A DNA stretch of 64,000 nucleotides from Kutzneria viridogrisea. Lineage in GTDB: Bacteria; Actinomycetota; Actinomycetes; Mycobacteriales; Pseudonocardiaceae. The stretch's first letter is position 1, and the number at the start of each line of letters is the position of its first letter. Below are positions 34,554 to 42,605 of this stretch, piece by piece. Both the position numbers and the translations under genes were made by a program. The DNA is taken from the NCBI GenBank assembly GCA_014138725.1, contig JACJID010000005.1:310001-374000 (forward strand), given 5' to 3'. The notes under the pieces were generated by a model that searched no databases, was not told where the DNA came from, and saw only the letters and a list, made by a program, of their open reading frames with translations.

Positions 34554-35336
34554 TCACGGGGTCCACACGTACGGCGTGGTCGTGGTGATCGCCGTGAACC
34601 CCAGGCGTTGCAGGATCGGCCTGCTGTCCTCGGACGCGTCCACCTGCAGGTAGCGCACCCCGCGGGCCGCCGCCAGCCGCGCCCGCGCCGCGATCAGCGC
34701 CCGGTAGATGCCGCGGCCCCGCCACCGCTCCAGCGTGGAACCGCCCCACAACCCGGCGAAGTCCGTGCCCGGCACGAACTCCAGCCGTGCGGCCGACACG
34801 AACCGGCCCGCCGCCTCGGCCGCCACCACCACCGTGTTGCCGCCACGCACCTCGGCGATCAGCTGCGCCCCCAGCCAGCTCCGGTCCTGCTGCCACACCT
34901 CGGAAGCCAGCTCCGCGATCCGGTGCATGTCCGCGTCCGCGCTGACCTCGCGCACCGTGATCTCGTTGGACAGCAACGGATCCGTACCCGCCAGCTCCCC
35001 GGCGGAGCCCACCAGCACCGTCTCCTGGTCCTCGGCGGCGAACCCCGCGGCCACCAGCCGCTCCGGCAGTTCCTCGGGCAGGTCGTGCCCGCGCGTCTTC
35101 CACTCCACGCCCTCCGCGCGCGCCGCGAAGAACTCCCGCTGCCGCACGATCAACTCGTCCAGCGCGGCACCGCGCACCCCGAGATCGCGCGGACTGCTGA
35201 TGAAGCCCTGGTGCTGCCCCACCACGCGCACGACCGGTCCGTCCGGCTCGGCGTGCACCCCGGGCGGCAGGTTCACCCGCTCCGCGGGGCGCAGTTGCTC
35301 GTCGTAGGCGGACAGCAGTGTCGGCAGGTCAGGCAT
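34554..35336 (-). CDS. GNAT family N-acetyltransferase
   Basis: 260 residues. The C-terminal half (125-260) is the GNAT fold: AGRFVSAARLEFVPGTDFAG (strands 2-4), then RWRGRGIYRALIAARARLA, whose R-x2-G-x-G/A motif binds acetyl-CoA, and YLQVDASEDSRPILQRLGF. The N-terminal half has no recognised domain. The acceptor substrate cannot be inferred. The gene is single on this strand, followed at 96 bp by the NmrA-like gene. Confidence 0.85.
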   Translation of the reverse strand: MPDLPTLLSAYDEQLRPAERVNLPPGVHAEPDGPVVRVVGQHQGFISSPRDLGVRGAALDELIVRQREFFAARAEGVEWKTRGHDLPEELPERLVAAGFAAEDQETVLVGSAGELAGTDPLLSNEITVREVSADADMHRIAELASEVWQQDRSWLGAQLIAEVRGGNTVVVAAEAAGRFVSAARLEFVPGTDFAGLWGGSTLERWRGRGIYRALIAARARLAAARGVRYLQVDASEDSRPILQRLGFTAITTTTPYVWTP

Positions 35337-35510
35337 CCGGGCAAGCTAACCGGTCGGAGCCTGCCGCCGGTACGCATTTTCGCCGCTGGGGCGCGAGTTG
35401 AGCACCCGTCACGTGTTCGTGGAATCACCACCGGAGGAGACCTCGTCCTTGGCAGAATCGCACTGTGCCGCCAGCGCGGCGGGGCACGATCACAAGGGGG
35501 AGCTGTGGGA

Positions 35511-36524
35511 ATGCGATTCGGTCGGACTCTGGTCCTCGGTATGGCCCTCGCCGCCTCAACCGGCCTGGCTGCCGCGCCACCGGCCTCGGCCGACGTGCCG
35601 GTGACCCAGCTCAGCCCGCTGCCCGGCGACACCGGCGGTACCGCGAGCTGGATCAACGACCACGGCGTTGCCGTCGGCAGCTCCTACGGCAACCGGTCCC
35701 ACGCGGTGCGGTGGAGCGCTGACGGCACGGTCGCGCCCCTCGCCGCGTGGTCGGGCGACACCGACAGCTCCGCCAACGGCATCAACGCCAGCGGGGTGGT
35801 CGTCGGCGATTCCTCCGGCGGCCAGCAGGGGCGGCACGCCGTGCGGTGGGGTGCCGACGGCACCGTCACCGATCTCGGGGCGCTCCCCGATGGCGGAACC
35901 GCCTCGGCCGAGGCGGTCAACGACAGCGGTGTGGCCGTTGGCTACTCGTACACCTCGGGGTTCGACCAGCACGCCGTGCGGTGGGGCGTCGACGGCACCG
36001 CCACCGACCTGGGCACGCTGCCCGGTGACAGCGCGAGCTACGCCTGGGGCATCAACGCCGACGGGGTGGTCGTCGGATCTTCCAGTGGCCCCAACGGGAT
36101 CCGCCCTGTGCGATGGAGCGCCGACGGGGTCATCGCCCAGCTGGGCTCCGCCAACGGGGCCGCACTCGGGATCAGCAAGGACGGCGTGATCGCCGGCTAC
36201 ACCAAGCGGCAGGGCGTGCTCGACGCGACGCAGTGGGGCCTCGACGGCTCGGCCACGATCCTCAAGGCAGCCCCCGGACACACCAGCGGCACGGCGCGGA
36301 TCAGCGCAGGCGGGACCGTGTTCGGCGCCTCGGGCACCAGCGACGGCGGTGTGCGGTGGCACGCGGCCACCTGGGCACCGAACGCGGCCGCAACGCTCCT
36401 GGGAGACCTGCCCGGCGGCGACACCAGTGTCGCCAGGTCGGTCAACGCCGCCGGGGTGACCGTCGGCTGGGCGGTCAAGAACGGGACCACGTTCCCGGTC
36501 CGCTGGGCGTCGAGTCGCAGCTGA
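35511..36524 (+). CDS. Secreted HAF-repeat protein
   Basis: 337 residues from ATG 35511 (AGGGGGAG eight bases upstream; GTG 35505 is too close). Residues 1-27 are a signal peptide (ASA cleavage). The mature protein is seven or eight repeats of the HAF kind: a GxxxSxAxxIN(D/A)xGVxVGxS half followed by HAVRWxxDGTxxxLG, about 48 residues per unit (for example GINASGVVVGDS, AVNDSGVAVGYS, GINADGVVVGSS). A beta-propeller-like extracellular fold is likely. Function is unknown. It is transcribed away from the GNAT gene at 34554. Confidence 0.84.
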   Translation: MRFGRTLVLGMALAASTGLAAAPPASADVPVTQLSPLPGDTGGTASWINDHGVAVGSSYGNRSHAVRWSADGTVAPLAAWSGDTDSSANGINASGVVVGDSSGGQQGRHAVRWGADGTVTDLGALPDGGTASAEAVNDSGVAVGYSYTSGFDQHAVRWGVDGTATDLGTLPGDSASYAWGINADGVVVGSSSGPNGIRPVRWSADGVIAQLGSANGAALGISKDGVIAGYTKRQGVLDATQWGLDGSATILKAAPGHTSGTARISAGGTVFGASGTSDGGVRWHAATWAPNAAATLLGDLPGGDTSVARSVNAAGVTVGWAVKNGTTFPVRWASSRS

Positions 36525-36575
36525 ACCTGGCGGGCGGGCGGCCAACCCCGCTTGGGGGCGGCGCGTCCACTGGTC

Positions 36576-37085
36576 ATGGACAACGCTGGTGTCACGGTGC
36601 GCGCGGCGCGGGTCGAGGACGCCGAGGCCATCGCTGAGGTGCACGTCCAGGCGCGCAACGCGTACTACCGGGGTTTCGTCGACCAGGCGGACCTGGACCG
36701 TCGAGCCGCCGAGCTGCGGAGGATCTACCCGGGGCTGTGCGATCGGGCGGACAGCACGCTGCTGTGCGCCCAACTGGGCGAGGAGATCGTGGGGATCGTG
36801 TTGCTCGGTCCCCCGAACGACACCGTGGTGGATCCCGTTGGGGTGGGCGAGTTGTACCAGCTGCACGTGCGGCCGGACTGCTGGCGCCGTGGCATCGGCA
36901 GCCAGCTCCATCGCGCGGCCGTGGATGCCTGGCACGGGTTGGGAGTGTCGGTGGGGGTCCTGGAGGTGTGGGATCGCAACGAGCGGGCGCGCGCCTTCTA
37001 CGCCAACCACGGTTGGCGGCCGGACGGCCATTCCCGGCCGGGCCGCAGCGGCACCCGCTACCTGCGACTGCGCCTCGCGCTGTGA
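36576..37085 (+). CDS. GNAT family N-acetyltransferase
   Basis: 169 residues from ATG 36576. A single GNAT domain with VRAARVEDAEAIAEVHVQAR at the start, LYQLHVRPDCWRRGIGSQLH in the middle (acetyl-CoA loop R-R-G-I-G) and LEVWDRNERARAFYANHGW at the end. The layout is that of the RimI-like or small-molecule acetyltransferase branch. It lies 51 bases after the HAF-repeat gene, possibly cotranscribed. The ribosome site is weak. Confidence 0.86.
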   Translation: MDNAGVTVRAARVEDAEAIAEVHVQARNAYYRGFVDQADLDRRAAELRRIYPGLCDRADSTLLCAQLGEEIVGIVLLGPPNDTVVDPVGVGELYQLHVRPDCWRRGIGSQLHRAAVDAWHGLGVSVGVLEVWDRNERARAFYANHGWRPDGHSRPGRSGTRYLRLRLAL

Positions 37086-37131
37086 CCGAGCGCCCGGTTC
37101 GTAGGGTCCCACCACTGAGTCAACTCCCTTG

Positions 37132-37152
37132 ACCATGCCGCAGCGGCATGGT
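37132..37152. promoter_or_regulatory. Perfect 10-1-10 palindrome next to a TTGACC -35-like element
   Basis: ACCATGCCGC-A-GCGGCATGGT, overlapping TTGACC (37129-37134), 63 bases upstream of the MerR-type gene. MerR regulators bind dyads located between -35 and -10, and this dyad begins within the putative -35 and covers the spacer. No good -10 is seen at the expected place. Confidence 0.55.
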
Positions 37153-37214
37153 TTCGACTGTGCTGTGTCGGCGCGTCCGCGCCGGGGAGTCCGGTTCTCG
37201 GGAGAGTGACCGTC

Positions 37215-37805
37215 GTGGGGTGGAGTACCAGGCAGCTCGCCGAACTGGCTGGTACCACCGTGCGCGCGGTCCGGCACTACCACGAGGTCGGCCTGCTCGC
37301 CGAGCCTGAACGCCGGGCCAACGGCTACAAGAGCTACGGCGTGGCCCACCTGGTCCGCGTGCTGCGGATCAAGCGCCTGACCGGGCTCGGGCTTTCGCTG
37401 GCCCAGGTCGCTGAGCTGGGCGATGCTGACGAGCACCCCGAGCAAACGCCGCGCGAGCTGGACTCCGAGCTGGCGGCGACCATCGAACGGCTGCAACGGA
37501 CACGCCGCGAACTCGCCGTGATCCTGCGCCAGACGGAAGCGCTACAGGCCCACGAACTGGATCCCGTCTTCGCCGAGTTCGATCACCTACCCGCTGATGC
37601 CCACGAGCAGACCCGCCAAGACCTGGCCGAACGCCTCTACCTGACACCGCAGGCCCGGAAGATGTTCACCGAATTCCCGAGCGCTCGGGACATGTGCGCC
37701 GGCGCACCGCGCGGTGAGGACTTCGCCCTGTGCGCGATCGCCCAGGCCATCCACGAGCTCTACAACCCCGCCCAGATCGACGTCCTGATCCGCATGAACC
37801 GCTAG
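37215..37805 (+). CDS. MerR family regulator
   Basis: 196 residues from GTG 37215, ten bases after GGGAG; GTG 37206 is in frame but too near that site. The MerR helix-turn-helix and wing cover residues ~2-70: STRQLAELAGTTVRAVRHYH, then GYKSYGVAHLVRVLRIKRL. A coiled coil follows (~80-115), then a 70-residue effector region without the cysteines of metal sensors. It is therefore probably a MerR protein for a drug or redox signal. It likely controls its own promoter through the palindrome at 37132-37152. Confidence 0.85.
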   Translation: MGWSTRQLAELAGTTVRAVRHYHEVGLLAEPERRANGYKSYGVAHLVRVLRIKRLTGLGLSLAQVAELGDADEHPEQTPRELDSELAATIERLQRTRRELAVILRQTEALQAHELDPVFAEFDHLPADAHEQTRQDLAERLYLTPQARKMFTEFPSARDMCAGAPRGEDFALCAIAQAIHELYNPAQIDVLIRMNR

Positions 37806-37953
37806 CGGCCGATCGTCACGACCAAGCAGGTGCCGTGCTCGCTCTGGCCGGTGCCCACTCGTGCACGCCACCGCTCTCCCCGAGACAGCGTGCGCGCCAT
37901 CGTTTCAATCCGTTGATCGCGGCGCCCTGGTGCGCCGCCTGGGAGGAAGTCAG

Positions 37954-39402
37954 ATGCGGAGAACTGTGTTGGTTGCCGTCACTGTCACCGTCGCGGCGGC
38001 CGTGGTCCCGGGGGTGTCGGCAGCGGCCACGCCGAGCACGGTGCGGTGGGGCCCGTGCCCAGCAGATGTCGCCGCGCCCGGTCTGGAGTGCTCGACGCTC
38101 GAGGTCCCGCTGGACTACCGGAACCCGGACGGGCGGAAGATCGAGATCGCGGTCTCCCGCCTGGCGAGCAAGAACCCGTCGCAGCGCCGCGGCGTGCTGC
38201 TGACCAATCAGGGCGGTCCCGGTGGGGCAGGACTGCACTTCCCGGTCGACCTCGTGGCCTTTGGTCTGCCGCAGAGCGTGCGGGACAGCTATGACGTGAT
38301 CGGGTTCGACCCGCGCGGTGTCGGCCACAGCACGCCGGTGACCTGTGATCTGACGCCGCAGCAGAAGATGAGGGGCAACATCCCGCCGTACGCGAACACC
38401 GCTGCCGAGGTCGCGAAGTGGGCCGAGCAAGCGAAGGCCGTCGCCAGGCAGTGCGCCACCTCGAAGACGGCGTGGATGCTGCCCCACATCACCACCGCGA
38501 ACACCGCACGCGACATGGACCGGATCCGGGCCGCGCTGGGCGAACCGAAGCTCTCCTACGACGGCTACTCCTACGGCACCTACCTCGGCGCGGTGTACAC
38601 GACGCTGTTCCCGCAGCACAGCGACCGGATCGTGCTCGACAGCAACGTGGGCCCGGACGGCTGGGACGCCGCGGGCGGGCGCCTGTTCGCCCGGGGTTTC
38701 CAGGACCGGTTCCCGGACTTCGCGAAGTTCGCCGCCGCTCACCCCGAGTACGGTCTGGGCAGCACCTCGGAGCAGGTGACCGCGAAGTACTTCGAGCTCG
38801 CCGCGCGGCTGGACAGGACACCGGTCCCAGGGGTCGACGGTGCGCTGTTCCGTTTGGGCACGTTCGGATACCTCTACGGCGACGCGCAACTCCCCAAGCT
38901 GGCCGAGCTCTGGCGGGCGCTGGACACGAACCAGCCGCTGCCCCCGCTCGAGGGCCTCACGCCGGACCCGGACAACGCGATCTCCAGCAACCGCTACGTG
39001 ATCTGCGGTGACTCGCGCTGGCCGAGGTCGGTCCAGACCTACCAGCACAACGTCGCGGTCGACCGGGTCCGGTACCCGATGTTCGGTGCGGCCGCGGCGA
39101 ACATCCAGCCGTGCGCGTTCTGGCCGTCCGATCCGGTCGAGCCGAAGGTGCGCATCGGTGACCAGGGCCCGTCGGACGTGCTCATCGTGCAGAACCTCCG
39201 CGACCCGGGGACGCCGCTGGTCGGCGCCCAGCAGCTGCGGCAGGCGTTCGGTGAGCGGGCCCGCATGGTGACAGCCGATCAGGGCGGTCACGGTGTCTAC
39301 CTGCTCGGCAAGAACAAGTGCGCGAACAACGCGGTGACGAGGTTCCTGACCACTGGACAACGTTCAGCGAACGACCTCGCCTGCGCGGCGGAGCCCAACT
39401 GA
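37954..39402 (+). CDS. Secreted alpha/beta hydrolase, tripeptidyl aminopeptidase type
   Basis: 482 residues from ATG 37954, preceded by GGGAGG. Residues 1-26 are a signal peptide. The alpha/beta hydrolase core has LTNQGGPGGAGLHFP (oxyanion region), DVIGFDPRGVGHSTPVTC and the nucleophile elbow GYSYGTYLGAVY. A TAP-like C-terminal domain follows with VLIVQNLRDPGTPLVGA (acid Asp) and DQGGHGVYLL (catalytic His). This is the S33 layout of Streptomyces SlpD/SlpE and tripeptidyl aminopeptidase, which trim N-terminal peptides outside the cell. There are paired cysteines. It appears to be a single-gene unit. Confidence 0.87.
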   Translation: MRRTVLVAVTVTVAAAVVPGVSAAATPSTVRWGPCPADVAAPGLECSTLEVPLDYRNPDGRKIEIAVSRLASKNPSQRRGVLLTNQGGPGGAGLHFPVDLVAFGLPQSVRDSYDVIGFDPRGVGHSTPVTCDLTPQQKMRGNIPPYANTAAEVAKWAEQAKAVARQCATSKTAWMLPHITTANTARDMDRIRAALGEPKLSYDGYSYGTYLGAVYTTLFPQHSDRIVLDSNVGPDGWDAAGGRLFARGFQDRFPDFAKFAAAHPEYGLGSTSEQVTAKYFELAARLDRTPVPGVDGALFRLGTFGYLYGDAQLPKLAELWRALDTNQPLPPLEGLTPDPDNAISSNRYVICGDSRWPRSVQTYQHNVAVDRVRYPMFGAAAANIQPCAFWPSDPVEPKVRIGDQGPSDVLIVQNLRDPGTPLVGAQQLRQAFGERARMVTADQGGHGVYLLGKNKCANNAVTRFLTTGQRSANDLACAAEPN

Positions 39403-39475
39403 TCGGTGGCAGTGCGAGCGAGTGGCCCGTGAGCGGTCCACGCCGCGTGCCGATCAGCCCTTGAGGCGCCCCTGG

Positions 39476-39541
39476 CCGAGCAGGCAGCCCCGCGGCCGAC
39501 TTCGTCCCCGACGGATTCGTCGACCGGTGCTGCCTGCTCGG
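39476..39541. terminator. Long inverted repeat between convergent hydrolase and P450 genes
   Basis: CCGAGCAGGCAGC (39476-39488) and GCTGCCTGCTCGG (39529-39541) are a perfect 13-bp inverted repeat around a 40-base loop. It sits in the 184-bp gap between two convergent genes, as expected of a shared terminator, though the loop is long and there is no T-run. Confidence 0.5.
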
Positions 39542-39586
39542 CGTGGCCTGGTTCATGAAGGCGCGTTCCCGCACAGGTGACGGGGT

Positions 39587-40813
39587 TTACCGCGCTGTTT
39601 CCGTCCAGGTGACCGGCAGTTCGTGGACGCCGTAGATGTTCATGTCGGTCCTGAGTTTCACCTCGCTGGCGGGGATGGCGAGCTTGAGGGTCGGGAAGCG
39701 GCGCAGCAGTCCCCCGAAACCGGCGCGCATCTCGATGCGGGCCAGTTGCTGGCCGAGGCACTGGTGGATGCCGTGGCCGAAGGACAGGTGACCGCGGGCC
39801 TTGCGGTGGATGTCCAGGGTGTCGGGGTTGTCGAAGCGCTGGGGATCGTGGTTGGCGGCCAGCAGCGAGACGACGACGGTCGATCCCTTGCCGATCGTTT
39901 CACCGCCGAGTTCGATGTCCTCGGTGGCGTAGCGGTAGAAGATGTCGGCAATGGACAGATAGCGCAGGAGTTCCTCGACGGCATCGGGCAGCAGCTCCGG
40001 GTCGGCGCGTAGTTCGGCCAGCTGCTCGGGGTTCTCCAGGAGCGCGAAGGTGCCCAGTGCCAGCATGTTGGCGGTGGTCTCGTGGCCCGCGAGCAGCAGC
40101 AGGAAGGCGACGCCGGTCAGCTCCTCGATGGTGAGGTCCTCGTGGCGGGCCAGGTCGGACAGGATGTCCTCGCCGGGCTCGGCGCGTTTGCGCGTGACCA
40201 GTTCGGCGAGGTAGCCGGTCAACGCGCCCAACGCGGCCATCTTCTCGTCGAGCGGCTGGTCCCTGACGAGGAACTTGGCGGAGTTGACCTGGAAGTTCTC
40301 CCGGTCCGCGTAGGGGACGCCGAGCAGTTCGCAGATCACCAGCGAGGGCACCGGCAGCGCGAACTCCGCGACCAGGTCGATCGGCGGGGCCAGTCGCGCC
40401 AGGTGGTCCAGTTGCCGCTCGACGATGTCGTTGATGTGCTCTTCGAGCATTCTCATGCGTTTGACGGTGAAGGCTCCGGTGAGTCTTTTCCGCAGCCGGC
40501 CGTGGTCCGGCGGGTCCATGGCGATGAACACGCCCGGCATCTGCGGGGACGGTTCGGTGGCCACGGGCATGCCGGGGATCTCGTACGGCACGTGGAGAAC
40601 GCCGATGTCCTGGCGGGAGCTGAACCGGGTGTCGGCCATGAGCTGGCGGACCGCGTCGTAGCCGGTGACGAGCCAGCCCTGGTGACCGTCGGGGAAAACC
40701 ATGGGACTGACCGGGCGAGCCTCACGCAGCCGGGTGATGCGGCGGGGCGGGTTGAAGGGGCCCGCATCGCGTTCCATGGGGAGGCCGTGCGGGATGGGAG
40801 CCGTCTGACTCAT
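39587..40813 (-). CDS. Cytochrome P450
   Basis: 408 residues from ATG 40813 (AAAGGA upstream). It is a cytosolic haem monooxygenase. The I-helix oxygen-binding motif is LLLAGHETTANML, ExxR is in AVEELLRYL, and the haem loop is LSFGHGIHQCLGQQLARIE with the Cys ligand. The sequence resembles CYP105-like actinomycete P450s, which hydroxylate xenobiotics or antibiotics. No ferredoxin gene adjoins it, so redox partners must come from elsewhere. It lies 112 bp downstream of the DUF4097 gene on the same strand; a TTGCGG-G-CCGCAA palindrome is in that gap at 40837-40849. Confidence 0.92.
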   Translation of the reverse strand: MSQTAPIPHGLPMERDAGPFNPPRRITRLREARPVSPMVFPDGHQGWLVTGYDAVRQLMADTRFSSRQDIGVLHVPYEIPGMPVATEPSPQMPGVFIAMDPPDHGRLRKRLTGAFTVKRMRMLEEHINDIVERQLDHLARLAPPIDLVAEFALPVPSLVICELLGVPYADRENFQVNSAKFLVRDQPLDEKMAALGALTGYLAELVTRKRAEPGEDILSDLARHEDLTIEELTGVAFLLLLAGHETTANMLALGTFALLENPEQLAELRADPELLPDAVEELLRYLSIADIFYRYATEDIELGGETIGKGSTVVVSLLAANHDPQRFDNPDTLDIHRKARGHLSFGHGIHQCLGQQLARIEMRAGFGGLLRRFPTLKLAIPASEVKLRTDMNIYGVHELPVTWTETAR

Positions 40814-40925
40814 TGGGAATCCTTTCATGGCGGTTGTTGCGGGCCGCAATCGCTGACCGAGCGGAACACCAGGTCGACCGCGGCGTCCCCGGTGGTCGAA
40901 CGAGGCCGCCAGGGCCAGAGGTGGA

Positions 40926-41771
40926 TCAGGAACGTCGGATCGTGATGCCGCCGAACGAGGTGTGCGCGCGCACCTCGACGGTCTCGGCGGACCCCTCGGG
41001 CCGGGTGGTGTTGTCCAGCAGGTTGCGCACCTGCCCGAACCCGGTGTGCACATCCAGCCGTGCGGCGGTGCCCTCGGCGATGCCGATCTCCAGGTCGCCC
41101 ATCGCGGTCCCGAGCTCGACCGAGCCGCGGGCCACCTCGCCGAGGCGGATGCCGCCGTTGGCCGTCTTCGCGTGGACCCCCGCGCCGGCCCGGTTCACGG
41201 AGATGTCGCCGTTGGCCGCGCGCACCCGGATGTCGCCGGTGACCGCGTCGATCGTGGTGTCGCCGTTGGAGTTCTTGACGACCACGGAGCCCTCGACCTC
41301 GCCGATGCGGACCTTCCCGGAGCCGGTGTGGATCTCGGCGTTGCCCGCGATGCCGTCCGCGGTGACGTGACCGGCCGCGGTGTCCACACGCAGTGGACCG
41401 GTCCGCTCGAGCCGGACGTTCCCGGTGGAGGTCTTGAACCCGCACTCCCCGAGCCAGCCCGTGCCGCTGAGGTCCCCCAACTGCACCTCGCCAGACACCT
41501 GCGAACCGCTGGGCAGGTCGATGGACACCTCCACCGACCTGGTCTTGCGGGAGAAGTCGAAAACGCGCGCCTTCGGCCCCGTGACCTGGAGCAGGCCGTT
41601 CGCGTAGTCGACGCGAACCTGCTGGGCGGCCTGCACGTCCGACTCATCGGTCTCGTCGCTCGGGCGCACGTCGACGATGGTGTCGGTGCGGTCGCTCGCG
41701 GTGATCCGCACGTTGCCGACGCCGAGTTCGAGCGTGACGGAAATCGGTTCGGGCGTGTCGAACTTGGGCAT
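40926..41771 (-). CDS. DUF4097 beta-strand repeat protein
   Basis: 281 residues from ATG 41771, preceded by GAGGGG. After an N-terminal strand region (VTLELGVGNVRITASDRTD), the protein consists of short repeats such as GSVVVKNSNGDTTIDAVTGD, IRVRAANGDISVNRA and VHAKTANGGIRLGEV, predicted to stack as a right-handed beta-helix. There is no signal peptide. DUF4097 proteins are putative adhesin-like solenoids of unknown role. The upstream gene encodes a ribbon-helix-helix protein 73 bases away on the same strand, a pairing I recall from other actinobacteria. Confidence 0.82.
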   Translation of the reverse strand: MPKFDTPEPISVTLELGVGNVRITASDRTDTIVDVRPSDETDESDVQAAQQVRVDYANGLLQVTGPKARVFDFSRKTRSVEVSIDLPSGSQVSGEVQLGDLSGTGWLGECGFKTSTGNVRLERTGPLRVDTAAGHVTADGIAGNAEIHTGSGKVRIGEVEGSVVVKNSNGDTTIDAVTGDIRVRAANGDISVNRAGAGVHAKTANGGIRLGEVARGSVELGTAMGDLEIGIAEGTAARLDVHTGFGQVRNLLDNTTRPEGSAETVEVRAHTSFGGITIRRS

Positions 41772-41844
41772 GACTGTCCCCTCATCATGGGTAGGTGACA
41801 CATCCCCGCAGGTCGGGGACGTGGTGTGGTGGAAAGCGGTGCGG

Positions 41845-42333
41845 TTAACGCACCCAGGCGGTGAGGCCTTGCTGGGGCTGTTTGCCGCTGGGGCGCTGCT
41901 CGCGGTCGGCGCGCTGGAGTGCGGCCGAGGCCGCCCGGACCAGCCAAGCGTTGACCGAGCGCCCCTCCTTGGCAGCGACCTCCTCGATCGCGGCCTTGAG
42001 CTGCTCCGGGAGACGCACGTTGATCCGCGAGCTCGGGCCGTCCTCGTCGATCAGTGCGCCGCCGCCCACCGTCGCGGGATCGTCCTCGGCCGCTGGCGAG
42101 GTCACGACGAAGTGCGGATCGCGTCCGCGCAGGCGCAGCTCCACCGAACCTGGGGCCAGGTCCCGGGTGATCTCGTTCGCGGCGGCGGAGAGCGCGTCCA
42201 GCAGCGTCATCCGGATCGCCGTCTCGAGCGACCCGCTCAGGCGCTCGACCAGCGCACGGGCCTCGTCACCGTCGACTTCGGCGAGCGTGGCGAACTCACG
42301 TCCGAGGTCGTTCACATACGAGGCCATGTCCAT
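41845..42333 (-). CDS. Ribbon-helix-helix / HicB-like regulator
   Basis: 162 residues from ATG 42333 (a second ATG at 42327 is possible). The C-terminal ~55 residues are a ribbon-helix-helix: SSRINVRLPEQLKAAIEEVA, then GRSVNAWLVRAASAAL. The N-terminal ~90 residues (YVNDLGREFATLAEVDGDEA) resemble the HicB-family annotation without a partner HicA. It is probably a transcription factor controlling itself and the DUF4097 gene downstream. The region at its start carries five TGGCAC repeats, suitable for RHH dimers. Confidence 0.76.
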   Translation of the reverse strand: MDMASYVNDLGREFATLAEVDGDEARALVERLSGSLETAIRMTLLDALSAAANEITRDLAPGSVELRLRGRDPHFVVTSPAAEDDPATVGGGALIDEDGPSSRINVRLPEQLKAAIEEVAAKEGRSVNAWLVRAASAALQRADREQRPSGKQPQQGLTAWVR

Positions 42334-42412
42334 GGCACCACAATGGCACACGAGTGGCACCAATGCAAGCCATGATGGCTCAGCGGTGGTGTCATGTGGC
42401 ACCGCCTGGCAC
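42333..42412. promoter_or_regulatory. Helically phased TGGCAC repeats before the RHH gene
   Basis: TGGCAC occurs at 42333, 42344 and 42355 (11-bp steps) and again at 42397 and 42407 (10-bp step), all in the same orientation. The remainder of the gap up to 42605 shows no gene. Phased short direct repeats are how ribbon-helix-helix dimers usually bind, so this is a probable autoregulatory operator. Confidence 0.6.
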
Positions 42413-42605
42413 TTCGTGAAGGAAAAGTGCTGGTCAGGAGCGGACGCGGTGGGAGACGTTGGGTTGATCGGCGCTGCCTGCGCGCACCGGGGAACGCAGT
42501 GCACCCCACCGCCGCCCCACCCGTCCCCCATCGCGACCCGGCACCTCGGCCGGGTTGCGCCACTGGGGCGCCGGCAGTCGGCGCCAACTGTGCTGGCCGC
42601 ACGCT

